A stretch of DNA of 64,000 nucleotides from Mesostigma viride (taxonomy: Eukaryota; Streptophyta; Mesostigmatophyceae; Mesostigmatales; Mesostigmataceae), in assembly GCA_009746045.1 (NCBI GenBank), contig RPFO01000004.1, positions 1-64,000 on the forward strand, read 5' to 3'. Below the pieces are notes generated by a model, which had not been told where the DNA came from, made no database searches, and saw only the letters and a program-made list of their open reading frames with translations. Position 1 is the first letter of the stretch. Each line of letters begins with the position of its first letter. Below are positions 10,673 through 21,371 of this stretch, piece after piece. The translations under genes and the position numbers were made by a program.

Positions 10673-10954
10673 CCCTATAAACCCCAGAATAAAGGTTCCC
10701 AGACCATTGTGAGAAGTATGTACAAATATACATTTCTTTTAAAATAGAATACATGGTCTGTAATGGACCTGTCAACCTTGTGTAGTCAACAGCATGAACC
10801 CCAGCCAAAACCTGGCTGTATCCTGATTAAAATCAGAGTGAGTGTACCATGGTCCATGAGCCTTAGTACAGACTAAAATACAGGTATTATGCCAGTCACA
10901 ATGCTGACACTACCACACAATCTGCTCTCCAATGCCCTATAACCATGCACCAGC

Positions 10955-13900
10955 TTAGACAGCTTGCTGAGATGGGTCCATCAGAGACTGAAGAACCTTG
11001 TATTGCACTGCTGCCTTCTGCACTAGCTTGGTCAAAGCATCAGCAGGATTGTCAACCCCAGGGATATGCTCAATATTGGCCAAGGAGGACAACTCCTTAA
11101 GAAGGAGATAATCCAAGTCCCTACTTCTGGCCATCTGCCTGTGCACAAACTGCACCATCCCCATGGAGTCTGTTTTTAGAAGAGTGGTAACCTGAAGTGG
11201 CCAAGGAGTGTTAGAAGTCATCTGATGAAGCAACTCCTTCAGATAAAGGCTTGTGTGAATGCCTTCACAAATAGCCCTGCATTCTGCCACATCACTGCTG
11301 ACAGCCACCCGTTTGTGCAGGCGACTAAACCAGCTCACCAAACTCCCCAGGCCTTCCTGTCTGAGCACAAAGAGCCCTGCAGCCCTGCCCCTGACCTTGG
11401 AGACCTGCCTGCTGTCCATTGAGCTATCCACATACAGCTCCATGCAAATGGGTTGTGATAAATCCACTGCAGACAACAGAATGCCAGATGAAGCCCTGAC
11501 CTGATCAGCCACCTTGGCAGACCCTAGCTCCACCAGCATGTCATCAGGCAACCTGGCTATGACCATAAGGTCTGGCCTGGAAATGCCTGCCACCCAAGCA
11601 ACCATGCCCCTCACCATGGGACACAGTGCCTGTGTGATGGTTGGAGGAAGCTTGCTAATGAGGGTCTCTTGATAGTCATTGCCCCCCACCAGCAGCATAC
11701 GCCACTCCCCCCTTCTTCACCAGTGTGGCCTCCATGCCCACAAACAGCAGAGGCTCATTCTCCACCTGCCATTGCTCCCTACCCAGAGGAAACTTGGACT
11801 TAATGATGGAGATCAGCTCCTTAAGCCACGACGTGGGAGCTATCAGATGTAGGTCATCCCCGTGCAGCGAAGCATACACTGGCAGGCCTTCCCATTGCCC
11901 CAGAAACAGACAGGGGTCTACAGGAGAGACCTTCAAGTTGCAATGCTCCTTCAGGAAACGGTTGAGAGTCTCCCTCCAGATTATTGGACTTGACCTCAGG
12001 CCCTCCAGGCCCTTGAGGATTTTAAGGAACTCCGTGTGGATGTCCCTTTTCCATACAGCAGGCACCCTAACATAGAAAGGCGTCTTGCCCTCCCACTTTT
12101 CCTGTGCCACATCTGCATCACCCTCCAGAAATGCCCTCTTGAAGTCTATCACCACTGAGCCATAGTCCAAGCCCTTGTTGAGAAGGCCTAGAAAGACACA
12201 CAGCAGCAGCCTCCAAGTATCATGCAGCATGCCAGGGGTATACAACTCCTCAGCAGTGCACTCACCAGTACCCTTGAACTCATTCAGCACTGGCCTGACA
12301 TGTGGTACCTTGACCCCGTCCACCTCCTTCATCTTGATGACAAACTTGAGCTTGAGTAGACGTCGTGCAGGAGGCAGGTCATTGACAGGTTCCACGCATT
12401 TCTTGGAGATCCAGTCCTCCCCAGATTTAATCAGACCCAGTGTGACCTGGGGACACATAATGGGAGAGGACATGAGCTTCACCAGGCCTTGGTAGTTGAT
12501 AGGGCTGTGTCCAGCAAGTGAGTGAGGACCAATGCCCAAACTGCTTGGATGACTAGCAGCTGGCAGTATGAGGTCATCAACCAAGGGCTCCTGCCCCTGG
12601 CACACTTGCACACGCTTAACCGTCCTGGTTACTGCACGTGATAGGTGAGTGGTCCTGAAATTAATCAGTGGGACCTGACCAGCCCCTTCCTTAGTCAGGA
12701 GAGAGGACGTGATCACTACCCCATCCTGGCATAGGAAATTCTGCCCCAGAAGAGCAGGTCCTTGATAGCCCTCCAAGACACAAAAAGCAGTGTCCTGTCC
12801 AAGGATAGGAATGAATACCTCACCCAGTACCTTCACGTGTACCCCGCCACTGAAGTCAGACACAAACTGATAGCTGGGTTCAGACATGCTGTACCCTGCT
12901 GCAGCCCTGGTCCCAATAATGGAGACCTGAGAATTAGTGTCTACCTCTAAGGCAGTGTCCAGCCCCAGATTGCCATGCCACCTGAGCTTGGCTACCTTGG
13001 GCTGCTTCTTGGCCCTTTGTAGAGCCCCAATCAATCCAGCCAAACTTGTCCCCCTGGGCTTGGTTAGTGCCTTGGGCTTGACAGTTGACTCCCCAGCTGT
13101 TGACCTTGCAGCCTGTTCAACAAGTACCTCTGCAACCTGGCCAGGGCTGACAGATTCCCCTGCAACAGATGTGGTCGTTGCGTCAGTGATGTCACCTGGG
13201 ACCTGAAAATCCTGCAGATCCTGTGAGCCTTGTGCCTGACTGCCCTCATTCATCAGGTTAGGCTTGACATATGACCAACTCAGCCGGTGTACATGCTTTG
13301 GTTCGTCCTCCATGCTGACCAAGCATGCGTGGCTAGCTTCATCAACCTGGGTAACCACCCCAGGACTCCAGCTACCACGTTTGCCATAAAGGCTAGGTTC
13401 CTTCCAAGCTAGGACCTTCTGACCCACTTGTGGCTCCAGCATCTTCCAACCCCGGTCCTTCTCCCTCAGCTTGGCAAAGGTGACATGTGCAGCATGTTTC
13501 CAGCCCTCCAGCACATGTGGTGGGCACAGGCCATGATATAGACCCATTGGGCTGACAGCAACTCCATCATAGTAGAAGTTAACCCTGCTGTTCAGCTGCT
13601 GCTCCACGTTCCTCAGCCATGCACTCCTGACAAGTGCAGGTGCAGACAAGGGTACCCAGTCTTCAGAGATGATCAATTTCTTGACCTCCTGGATTGCCCT
13701 CTCGATAGCACCCTGCTGCCCATGAGCCTCCCTAGGTGTAACCAGCAACTCAGGAAGGGTAGGATCACCCTTGAGATGCTGAAACTGCATGTCCACCTGG
13801 ATCCTTGTGGTAGGAAACTTGGCTCTTACATTCTGCAGGGCAGCCAGCAAGTACCTGTTCTTCATAGAAGGTAAATGCTCCAGCACCTTGTATTTCGTGT

Positions 13901-14438
13901 ACCTGTCCACGCACACCAACAGTTGCATGCCCCTGATGTGTTGGATATCACACTGCAGATCACCAATGCTCTGAGGTAGAGCTTTGGCATGTGATTTCCT
14001 GGGCTTGTTGGAGGACAACTGGCACTTACACCGTGAGGCAGCTTGCTGACACGCCTTAAGAAGGGGTGCCCTGCCCATACGGAAGGCAAAGTTGTTTGAC
14101 AGAGAAGTGGCATGCCCAAACATGTTGTGGATTCGGGCACCCAACTCCTGGTACACAGAGGAAGCAGTCCCTGGCACAGTCAGGACTGTGCTGTCAGGTT
14201 GTCCAGCATCACCATGCTGACTTCCATCCTGTTCTGACTCAGAGCCTGAGTCACCCTGCTCATGCCCAACACCTGGACCGCCAGCAGGGACCACATGCAT
14301 ACCACCAGAGGCCTTCACACCCCTCTGTGGTTGTACATTGGTTTCTCTCAAAATGAGAGGTCCACCCTCGTGCCCAGCACGAGGATGCATAGGGTCAGAC
14401 ATACTTACAGCTGCATCAGCTGTCAAGGACGTCTTCAT
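10955..14438 (-). CDS. Element D Pol: integrase-protease-RT-RNase H, one frameshift
   Basis: Starts at the ATG ending at 14438. Residues 100-140 carry an HHCC-like region (HNMFGH...CKCQ). The integrase core has GDLQCDI (D164), QVDMQFQ (D216) and GAIER (E246), with 29 residues between the second Asp and Glu and no DNG motif. A retropepsin-like domain follows at about 495-575: LEVDTNSQVSII, then GEVFIPILG and PALLGQNFL. The RT has VIDFKRAFLEGD near 765 and HGDD at 859-862 (11864-11853). A one-base insertion in a G run near 11700 moves RT-RNase H into the next frame, which ends at 10955 with RNase H motifs LYVDSSMD, DVAECRA, KTDSMG and DLDYLLL. Confidence 0.9.
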
Positions 14439-14579
14439 AGGAACCTGTACCTCTCCAGGTGACCTGGGGCCACACTGAACCTGGAGATCACCCTCTTGTT
14501 GCCCAGATATAAAATCTGCATTGGAGCACCTGGCCTCCCCCTTGGGTGAATTAAGGTGTGTAGGGGTTGCCTCAGACAG

Positions 14580-15694
14580 TCACTGCTCCTTGTTGTCTTC
14601 TTGCTGACTGCCCTTTGAAGGCTGGCCTGCCTGGGACTTGTTGTTGTTCTTCTTGTTGTTGTTGTTATTCTTGTTGCTGCCCTGGCCCTGGGACTTCTTG
14701 AAGCTGGGACACTCCTTCTTGATGTGCCCCCACCCCTTGCACAGGTAGCATTGTATCTTGGACTTGCCCTGGCCACTGCCCCCATTGTCAGACGCGTTGC
14801 CCTGCTTGGGCTGACCACCCACCCGCCTGAACACCGACTTGGAGTGTGACCTCCTGTCAGAATCAGGTGAATGATCTCCCTTGCGCTTGTGATGGTTGCC
14901 CCTACGCCCTCCTTGGCTTCGGTCAGCCTCAGACGTCTTGGAGCCACCCTGGGTACGCCCGCCTGCCTGGGTAGCCTTCACTGCTGGCACTCCACCCTCA
15001 AACAGCTCCTCTGCCTCGAGAGCTTGTTTAATGATGACCTTGTAGGCCTTCAGGGTAGAGTGTGGGGCACACATGACTTTTAAGGAGCCACGTGTCGCCT
15101 TATCCAGCCCAGAAACCTTGAGCCAGTTGGTTAGGGCTATGTTATCAGCGACATTAAAGCCGTGAGCCCTGCCCTCCTCAACCATCTTACAATAGTTGAG
15201 AAAGTTCTGGATCAGGTCCCCCTTGACCTCCCACCCTTGATACTTGTCCTGCCAATGGATGCCGACCTTCTTCGTTGGTCCTCCAGCAGCTCCTTCAGCT
15301 CAGCCACGTACAGTGCCCAGGCCTTATTGGCCTTTTTGCACTCCCTGGTTAGGTCCTTAATCTGGTCAGTACACTTGCCAAAAGTGCTACTGCCTATCCA
15401 GATTTGATAGTAATTTGTACCACCGTACAAGCTAGGGAACCCTTCCAATCCCTCCACAAACTCTTCAGCCTGCTTAGGCTTGGAGTCTGAGGTTACAGGC
15501 TGCAACTGATTGACAATTAAAAGACCCTGTGTGGTAAGATCAAAGCCATGAATAGCTTGTGCATTATTATTATTGTGAGGAAGGTTGGTAATCTCTCCGG
15601 TAAGCCCCACGTCATCTACGTGAGCGGTTCCACTACCAGCACCCCCATTATTATTCCCACTGGCTGGACCCTTGCTACGGCGTCCCTCAGCCAT
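14580..15694 (-). CDS. Element D Gag with CCHC knuckle, one frameshift
   Basis: Two minus-strand frames belong together: 15694-15212 (N-terminal, Gly/Asn-rich then helical) and 15185-14580 (rest of capsid plus nucleocapsid). They need a frameshift near 15270. The second part has one zinc knuckle, CYLCKGWGHIKKEC, then a Lys/Asn-rich tail with short Asn runs (NKNNNNNKK). The Asn runs are of interest because J carries an extreme Asn expansion beside its own knuckle. Gag ends 140 bases before pol begins, with no shared frame. Confidence 0.8.
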
Positions 15695-15864
15695 CCTGCA
15701 CTACCAGCTATTCAAAGAACACCTTAACAAAGCAGCAGAAAATATGTACAAAATTTTTGTGTCGCCACTGCCGCCTGCGCCGGTGTCGCTGCCGCCCCGC
15801 GAATTGCCGCTGAAAATTCGACAAAAAAAATGTCGACGAGTACTGCAGAAGAAAATTAGGCCGA

Positions 15865-16575
15865 CTAGTAGTCAAGGCCCCTGAAGTCGCAGTACGTGTA
15901 TACGAACTCACGATCCTCCATATCCAGCTCCGGACCTGCACCGGTATGAATTAAAACCGGCGTGCTCCCCGCCGCGTAAGTTGCGACGCGCCGACGCGCG
16001 ACGAGGCGCAGAGGATGTGTAAAGATCGTCAATAATTCCCACCCCGCGGGAATCCACTCTCGCACAGAGGCGAGAAATGCCACCAGGTTAATTAAAACCT
16101 GGCGCTCGCGACTGCGTACGCCGCGAGTGAGCAGCGATAACAGCGCGAGATCCTGAAACAAATTTGTCGACACCGCCGGCGCGCCCCCCGTGCGTAGCGA
16201 TGCCCAGTTTTGCAGGTTTCTCTGGTAACCGGTGAGTGAAGAGAGGACGTTGTCCAACTCCTCAATGGCAGTCGTGACTTCGGTCACCGACCGCAAACCT
16301 CCCCGCACCTGGACCGTAAATGTCGATAAAATGTTTCGAATCTGGTCCAACAGGTTGCGGATTGCCGGCACCAGTGCTGGCAAATCGGGGTCCTCGGGGT
16401 TATCCCCGAGCAATGCGTGAGCTGCACGCTGCTGACGATGAAGCTCGTCGAGCGAGACCGTTACTTCGTCGAGCAATTGCTGCCACGACGGCACCGTCGG
16501 TCTTGACGAAGAACCAGCCGGCGGAGCGGCTATTTCCTCATCGTCCGGAATCCGAAATTCTTCCGAATTTGGCAT
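15865..16575 (-). CDS. Unknown 236-aa ORF upstream of element D gag
   Basis: An intact minus-strand ORF starting 25 bases after the 5' LTR and ending 170 bases before gag. The protein is mostly helical with several predicted amphipathic stretches (LVPAIRNLLDQIRNILSTFTV, shown in part) and an Arg-rich segment near residue 180. I see no zinc motif, signal peptide or enzyme motif. G and H carry a different conserved protein in the same place, so a pre-gag gene seems to be a habit of this clade. Its function is unknown. Confidence 0.7.
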   Translation of the reverse strand: MPNSEEFRIPDDEEIAAPPAGSSSRPTVPSWQQLLDEVTVSLDELHRQQRAAHALLGDNPEDPDLPALVPAIRNLLDQIRNILSTFTVQVRGGLRSVTEVTTAIEELDNVLSSLTGYQRNLQNWASLRTGGAPAVSTNLFQDLALLSLLTRGVRSRERQVLINLVAFLASVREWIPAGWELLTIFTHPLRLVARRRVATYAAGSTPVLIHTGAGPELDMEDREFVYTYCDFRGLDY

Positions 16576-16590
16576 CTTTTTGACAGAGCG

Positions 16591-16599
16591 TGTAATACG
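16591..16599 (-). promoter_or_regulatory. Element D primer-binding position (non-TGG)
   Basis: Sense CGTATTACA directly follows the 5' LTR, where a primer-binding site is expected. It does not begin with TGG and does not suit a tRNA CCA end. It is complementary to 10448-10456 of the same element. Confidence 0.55.
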
Positions 16600-17216
16600 A
16601 GTTGTGAGGGTAAGAATGCCACGAATTCCGCCATGGTTCTTGCAGGAAGTTGCCTTTATTAATAATCAGGAAACACAGACGTAAGTCACGTCACTTCCAA
16701 GACTGCACGCAGCACAGACGACAGGGTCGCAGTGCCAAGAGAACGTGCACGCAAGAACTAGCGTCCCGGTGTGACCAAGTCACTCATATAGCTTACTAGG
16801 GACGCGTCCAAGTATTCAGCTGCACTGTCACAGCTGAACTGTCAATCAATTGATTACACAGACTCTGGCACGCCTTTGGCGCGCAGATCTATCAATTGTC
16901 CATACGGCTAGTCCTGTGGACCTATCCGTACACTAGTCAGCATCAATTGTCTCATAGGTCCTGGCGCGCTACAGTGCGCCTACCTATCAATTGACCATCA
17001 AGTCCTGTACAAGTCCTGTCAACGTCCTGCGGACTATCAAAGTGACACTTGTACATCCTGTGTCCGTACGCGCCCACAGTGGCGCGCCGGGTACTGTCGG
17101 CACAGCCTAGGAAACGTCATAACTTTTACGTTCCTTAACCAAATGAGGCGTTCAAGGTGCCGTTGGAAAGAGCGTAACAATCTCTATCCATCTAACGTAA
17201 ATCCTTTACGTTAACT
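16600..17216 (-). repeat. Element D 5' LTR
   Basis: 617 bp, pairs with 9389-10005 and appears identical by eye, so D is very young. Followed by the duplication CTGGC (17217-17221). Confidence 0.95.
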
Positions 17217-17221
17217 CTGGC

Positions 17222-18591
17222 GCCTGTACGTCCCGGAGATATGTAGAGCGGCTCTGCTCCATGAGCTCCACGACTCCCTCACCGGTGGCCACCAAGGAAT
17301 CCATCGCCTGCTGCCGCGGGCCAGAAAGAACTTCTACTGGCCAGGTATGCGGGAGTACATCGAGACGTACGTGCGCGAGTGTCCATCATGCCAGATTATG
17401 AAGTCCCGCAACACGGGGTCACAAGCGATCCCCAAGACGCTGCCTGACCCCATGGCGCCTTGGGACTCATTGATGATGGATTTTATTGGCCCCTTCCGGA
17501 AGACCAAGCACGGCAACAGCATGATCTTGGTTTTCTTAGACCGCCTGACGCGCATGTGTCACTTGGCCCCATGCCCGGCCGAGCTCACGGCTGAGGCTTG
17601 CGCTAAGTTGTATCTCCACCACGTGTTTCGGTACCACGGACTCAGCCGGCAATTCATATCGGACCGTGACAAGTTGTTCACGGCTCGCTTCTGGCAGGAG
17701 TTCTTTGAACGACTGGGCACCAAGGTGTCATTGGGGACAGCGTACCACAGCTCGTCCTCTCACCTGGTGGAGCGACTGAACCGCACAGTGCAAGAGACCA
17801 TGCGACACTACACTGACGCGGTGGGAGGCAATTGGGAGGAGTTTCTGGGCTTGGTGGAATTCTCCTTGAACAACGCCCCCCAGGCGGCCCATGGCTTCAC
17901 GCCGTTCTTCCTCAACACTGGCAGGCACCCGCTTACGCCGACCGACCTTCTCACGAGCCCCGCTTTGGCAGAGAAAACGGTCCGGCGGGACACCCTGGAA
18001 GGGGTGGAGAAGCTGTTGGTTCAGATGCGTCAGGCCCATGACAGCGCGGTCAGGGGCTACCGAGCCGCAGCCGAGCGCTATATGGCGAGGACCGCTAGTC
18101 GCCTGGACGCGCGCACCCCGTCGATTGAGGCAGGCGACTGGGTTCTGGTGGAAGGCCCCCGACTAGGACGTTTCTCCGAGAAGGTAGGAGGTGAGCTCAA
18201 GACCAAGCTCCGTCCTATGTTCCTGGGGCCTCACAAGGTCTTGGAGAAGCTGGGCGATGTGATGTTCAAGGTCGACATCCCAAGCTCCTGGAACACTTCC
18301 CCCAACTTCCACCGCGATCAACTCAAGTTGTATCACCAGAACTCCATCCAAGGTCGCCTCAATCCGCCGGCCCCCGTCGAATACAACCCCGAGACCGGTG
18401 AACAGGAAGACGAGGTGGCCGAGATTGTGGACCACCGGGACATCCAGCGCGGGAGAAGCAGACAGCGACAGTACCGAGTACGATGGCGTTTTACCCAGCA
18501 CGACTATGAGGACTCATGGCGTACGGAGAACGAGCTAGGCGGATGTGAGCGCCTGCTACGGGAATACAAGAAGAGGTGTGCCCTACACTAG
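17222..18591 (+). CDS. Element C integrase with C-terminal chromodomain
   Basis: Continues the frame that begins near 9322 (MGKLPCKF) and is interrupted by D at 9388. The HHCC domain is LHELHDS...GGHQG...CPSCQ. The core has MMDFIGPF (first Asp), ISDRDKLF (second Asp) and SSHLVERLN (Glu). The last 60 residues form a chromodomain: EVAEIVDHRDI, RQYRVRWRF, and the helix NELGGCERLLREYKKR. Chromodomains steer chromovirus integration to marked chromatin. The integrase frame differs from the RT frame; in F the same junction has a stop codon and a new ATG, so integrase may be expressed separately in this family (inference). Confidence 0.92.
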
Positions 18592-18714
18592 GGCAGTAGA
18601 TAGTAAGAAAGGTGTTCATCATGCAGGGCCGTACAGGTCCAGGTAAGGTACGTAGGCAGCCGCCACGGGCTGCAGGACACGTATGTAGGGGACCAGCTGG
18701 GTCCTGCATGAGGT

Positions 18715-21060
18715 ATGTACAGGTATGTCCATATTGACAGGGTAGGTGGGTATGTAGACAGCCGTACAGGCTTTCTTACAAGACGCTATGGTCCCGATAC
18801 TGTTCCCGACTGGGTGCCCCTCACCTGGCGGTTGCAGATGGAGCCGTCGGGAGACGAGGACTCTTCGTTGTTCGCAGACATGGTGGATATAGGGACGGAT
18901 GACGATGGGCAGATAGGGCGGGCTCAGGCGGCTGCTGTGCCGTCTATCAGCCAGCCGCGACCCTCGACGCCTGTATTAAGGCTGCAAGAGGAGATTCGGC
19001 AGCGGGAAACCTCGTCCCGGGAGAATCAGGAATGTTACTATCCGAAGTGGCATGTCCCCGGTTATGACTCTGACGAGGTTCTTTGGCGTCGCCGCAAGAG
19101 ACATGGGCGGGCGGCATCGGACTTCGTTTCTAAACCCTATTGTCCTGACCGCGCCCCCGGTTCCAAGTCAGATCCGGTATCCGAGCTCAAGCTGTGTATC
19201 AGCAGACAGGTGGGATTCCTGATCGAGGTGGATTGGAGGACAACCTCGGTCGAGGGCCAGGTGGTGGCCGTGGCGTGGGAGCAGCATCCGCCACTCTGTG
19301 CTTGCGGCGACTGCCAGGACGTTCTGGAGGCTCTAATCGCGTACCCCCGCCTGGCGCTGCTACTGATCCCTGAACGCGTTCGCAACCGATTGCCGGACGC
19401 GTTTAGGAGAGTTACCCTACGAGGCGCGCTCTGCACGGGGTGCTGGGAGTGGTCCTTGCGGGAGGCGTGCCGGAGGATCTGGAAGATGGATGAGGCGGAG
19501 GGAGATGACCCCGAAGGCGAGGGTGACAGGCAGCTGGCTGACGACGAGTCGGATGACGACCTGCCACGGGTCCGCCGTGACGACCCTGAGGAGGATGGTG
19601 TCCCTTGGGCGGCGCAGGTCGGTACACGGCCGCCCCGCCGCCTCATTGTGTACAACCGTGAGGCGGTGATGGCTCGCCCCAGGAGGTTCCCTACTAAGGG
19701 GCGTCCTCGGGGTCGACCAAGTGTGGTGGTGGCCCCGCGGGACAGATCCGGGGAGAGACAAGGTGAGAGCCGCCCTGCCCCGCGTCACGAGCGTGGCGGA
19801 CAATCGGCACGTCATGAAACGCCACGCGATTCTATCCGACGGCGTGACGAGCGTGGCGATTGGTGGGAAGCACGTCGGGACTCGGCACAGGACTTGTACC
19901 ACGCTCACGGGGCGCGGGAGAGACGCCGGCACACGTCACGGGAATCTCGTCAGCAAGAAGAGCTGCGGGAGTCACGCCGGCGCGAGGCGCGACAGGTGCC
20001 GTTCCACCCCAGGGACAATCACGGTTCCCTGGACCGTGTCGAGCACACCGGTTCAGCTTCGAACTTGACAGGGGCGGCCGCTGGGCCCGGACAACCCGGC
20101 CGCGCTCGGGAACGCGAACGGTCACCCGTTCGAGGTGCCCACGACCGACCGCTACGTCAGCAGGGCGCGGCCCTTATCCCCGCGCCCGCACCAGAGCAGC
20201 CTTTACCGGCCCTTGCTCCCCAGCCTGCACCAGCGCAGCCTCAACCTGTCCTGGCCCGCTCCGCAGAGACGCCGGTACAGGAGATCGCTCCGCGTCGGGA
20301 CGTGATACCGGCCCAGGAATGGGTACGGGGCACGTATGCCCGTAATCGGGTCATTGTCCCCTTGCATCCGGTGGCTGGCTTCGTGGTCGACATTGACGTG
20401 GGATACCCACGCCCGAGCCTTCCCCCGCCATCTGGGTTTTACTACCCCGCGAGCCTGCGCTTCCGTGGGGGCTCCAGCGTGCTTATTCAGCGAGAAGGCA
20501 CCTTCGACTCGGTCAGCTTTCTCCTGCACGCACATGTGCCGGCGCCGGTGCCATCTGAGTCCCGCTACGAGCCGGTGATAGTAGGGACTACCGCCACGTA
20601 CGATCTGCACCCGCCGCCTCTGCCGCAATACCGCGCTGAGCACCACTTGCGACGGATTGCGTATCCCAAGCTCATGCCTATCCCGGGAGCTATCTACATG
20701 CGGAAGCAGCTCCCTGAGATTGCGGCAGCTCCGGGGTTCTACTGCGAGAGCGAGAAGGCCCAGAAGGAGCTGTTGCTCATGGCTGCCGGGTACTTCGCGG
20801 AAACTGGGTGCGGGGAGGTCGATGTGGAGCAGGGGTTCATCAGGTTCACCCGGCTCCCCTACATGGCGGCCTTCCTGTCGTACTGGCCGCCGGATGTGTG
20901 GATTGAGAAGTCCACGCTGCGTCAGCAGACGCGCAATGACTACCAGGTGGCGTTCAACGCCGACGTGGTCGCGGCTCCCCTTGGCAAGATCCCGGAGATC
21001 ATGACTGAGCACGGCTACAACGCGTTGCGGCGGCATCGCGCGCAGCAGGGATTCCAGTAA
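18715..21060 (+). CDS. Unknown 781-aa ORF3 of element C, downstream of pol
   Basis: An intact sense ORF 123 bases after integrase. Start at ATG 18715; another in-frame ATG is at 18838 (MEPSGDEDSS). A Cys cluster at residues 195-252 (C-x-C-x2-C, then C-x2-C and a further Cys) could bind zinc. Residues about 255-300 are acidic and 320-480 are rich in Arg, Ser and Glu, as in RS-type disordered regions. Pro/Ala-rich sequence follows, then a compact domain at 540-781 (FYYPASLRFRGG, GYFAETGCGEVDVEQGFIRF, LSYWPPDVWIEKS). I see no signal peptide or membrane helix, so it does not look like an envelope protein. I do not recognise it. Confidence 0.85.
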   Translation: MYRYVHIDRVGGYVDSRTGFLTRRYGPDTVPDWVPLTWRLQMEPSGDEDSSLFADMVDIGTDDDGQIGRAQAAAVPSISQPRPSTPVLRLQEEIRQRETSSRENQECYYPKWHVPGYDSDEVLWRRRKRHGRAASDFVSKPYCPDRAPGSKSDPVSELKLCISRQVGFLIEVDWRTTSVEGQVVAVAWEQHPPLCACGDCQDVLEALIAYPRLALLLIPERVRNRLPDAFRRVTLRGALCTGCWEWSLREACRRIWKMDEAEGDDPEGEGDRQLADDESDDDLPRVRRDDPEEDGVPWAAQVGTRPPRRLIVYNREAVMARPRRFPTKGRPRGRPSVVVAPRDRSGERQGESRPAPRHERGGQSARHETPRDSIRRRDERGDWWEARRDSAQDLYHAHGARERRRHTSRESRQQEELRESRRREARQVPFHPRDNHGSLDRVEHTGSASNLTGAAAGPGQPGRARERERSPVRGAHDRPLRQQGAALIPAPAPEQPLPALAPQPAPAQPQPVLARSAETPVQEIAPRRDVIPAQEWVRGTYARNRVIVPLHPVAGFVVDIDVGYPRPSLPPPSGFYYPASLRFRGGSSVLIQREGTFDSVSFLLHAHVPAPVPSESRYEPVIVGTTATYDLHPPPLPQYRAEHHLRRIAYPKLMPIPGAIYMRKQLPEIAAAPGFYCESEKAQKELLLMAAGYFAETGCGEVDVEQGFIRFTRLPYMAAFLSYWPPDVWIEKSTLRQQTRNDYQVAFNADVVAAPLGKIPEIMTEHGYNALRRHRAQQGFQ

Positions 21061-21371
21061 TTTTCCGGGAGATTGGCCGGAGAGTGCTGGGACGAAGGAG
21101 TATTTGACAACTATCAAGGTGTTGTCCCTGCGAGGCAACACCGAGAAGAACTGGCTACTGCTCCGCTGGTGAACAGGGATCGGGACATAGTATTCTCATA
21201 GTTGGTGTATTATATGCATGTATGACGATGGGTTCTCGCTGGTACACAGCACCCCGTTGTTATGATTGTGTTTTGGTTTTCTTTTGAATTTTCCATGTTT
21301 GTGTGTCGTTGTTTGAGGTGCGCCCCCGGGCGATTGGACGATAGCCATCGTCCCCCGGGGAGGGGGAGGAG
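21061..21371 (+). other. Element C 3' untranslated region and polypurine tract
   Basis: 311 bases without a gene. It ends in a clear polypurine tract, GGGGAGGGGGAGGAG (21357-21371), directly before the 3' LTR. A short GC-rich inverted pair (CCCCCGGGCGA...TCGTCCCCCGGGG) lies at about 21324-21360. Confidence 0.75.

Larger units (their letters stand above)
10006..10954 (-). other. Element D 3' untranslated region with primer-like module
   Basis: No gene in this 949-bp stretch. In the sense (minus) direction it holds a T-arm-like hairpin (10656-10672), two GACGGGCGCC boxes (10493-10514), a hairpin CAATAG...CTATTG, the sequence TGTAATACG (10448-10456) complementary to the first nine bases after the 5' LTR, and a polypurine tract (10006-10028). 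Confidence 0.7.
9389..17216 (-). mobile_element. Element D, copia-like retrotransposon inserted in C
   Basis: 617-bp LTRs, identical by eye, have the ends AGTT...AACT and are flanked by CTGGC at 9384-9388 and 17217-17221. Removing D restores C's frame through PDCWRLYVPEIC, which matches the same place in F (AWKLYVPALC) and confirms the unusual ends. All genes are on the minus strand, and a polypurine stretch reading toward the LTR lies at 10006-10028 (AAAGAAAAGAAGGG on that strand). Order: unknown 236-aa ORF, gag, integrase, protease, RT, RNase H. Confidence 0.95.

Noticed and set aside
14435..14947. 170-aa minus-strand ORF overlapping D gag
   Set aside because: Arg/Thr-rich composition is the other-frame shadow of the Lys/Asn-rich gag tail, which carries the true CCHC knuckle.
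18715..21060. ORF3 of element C as an envelope gene
   Set aside because: No signal peptide, membrane helix or glycoprotein-like Cys pattern could be seen; left as unknown.
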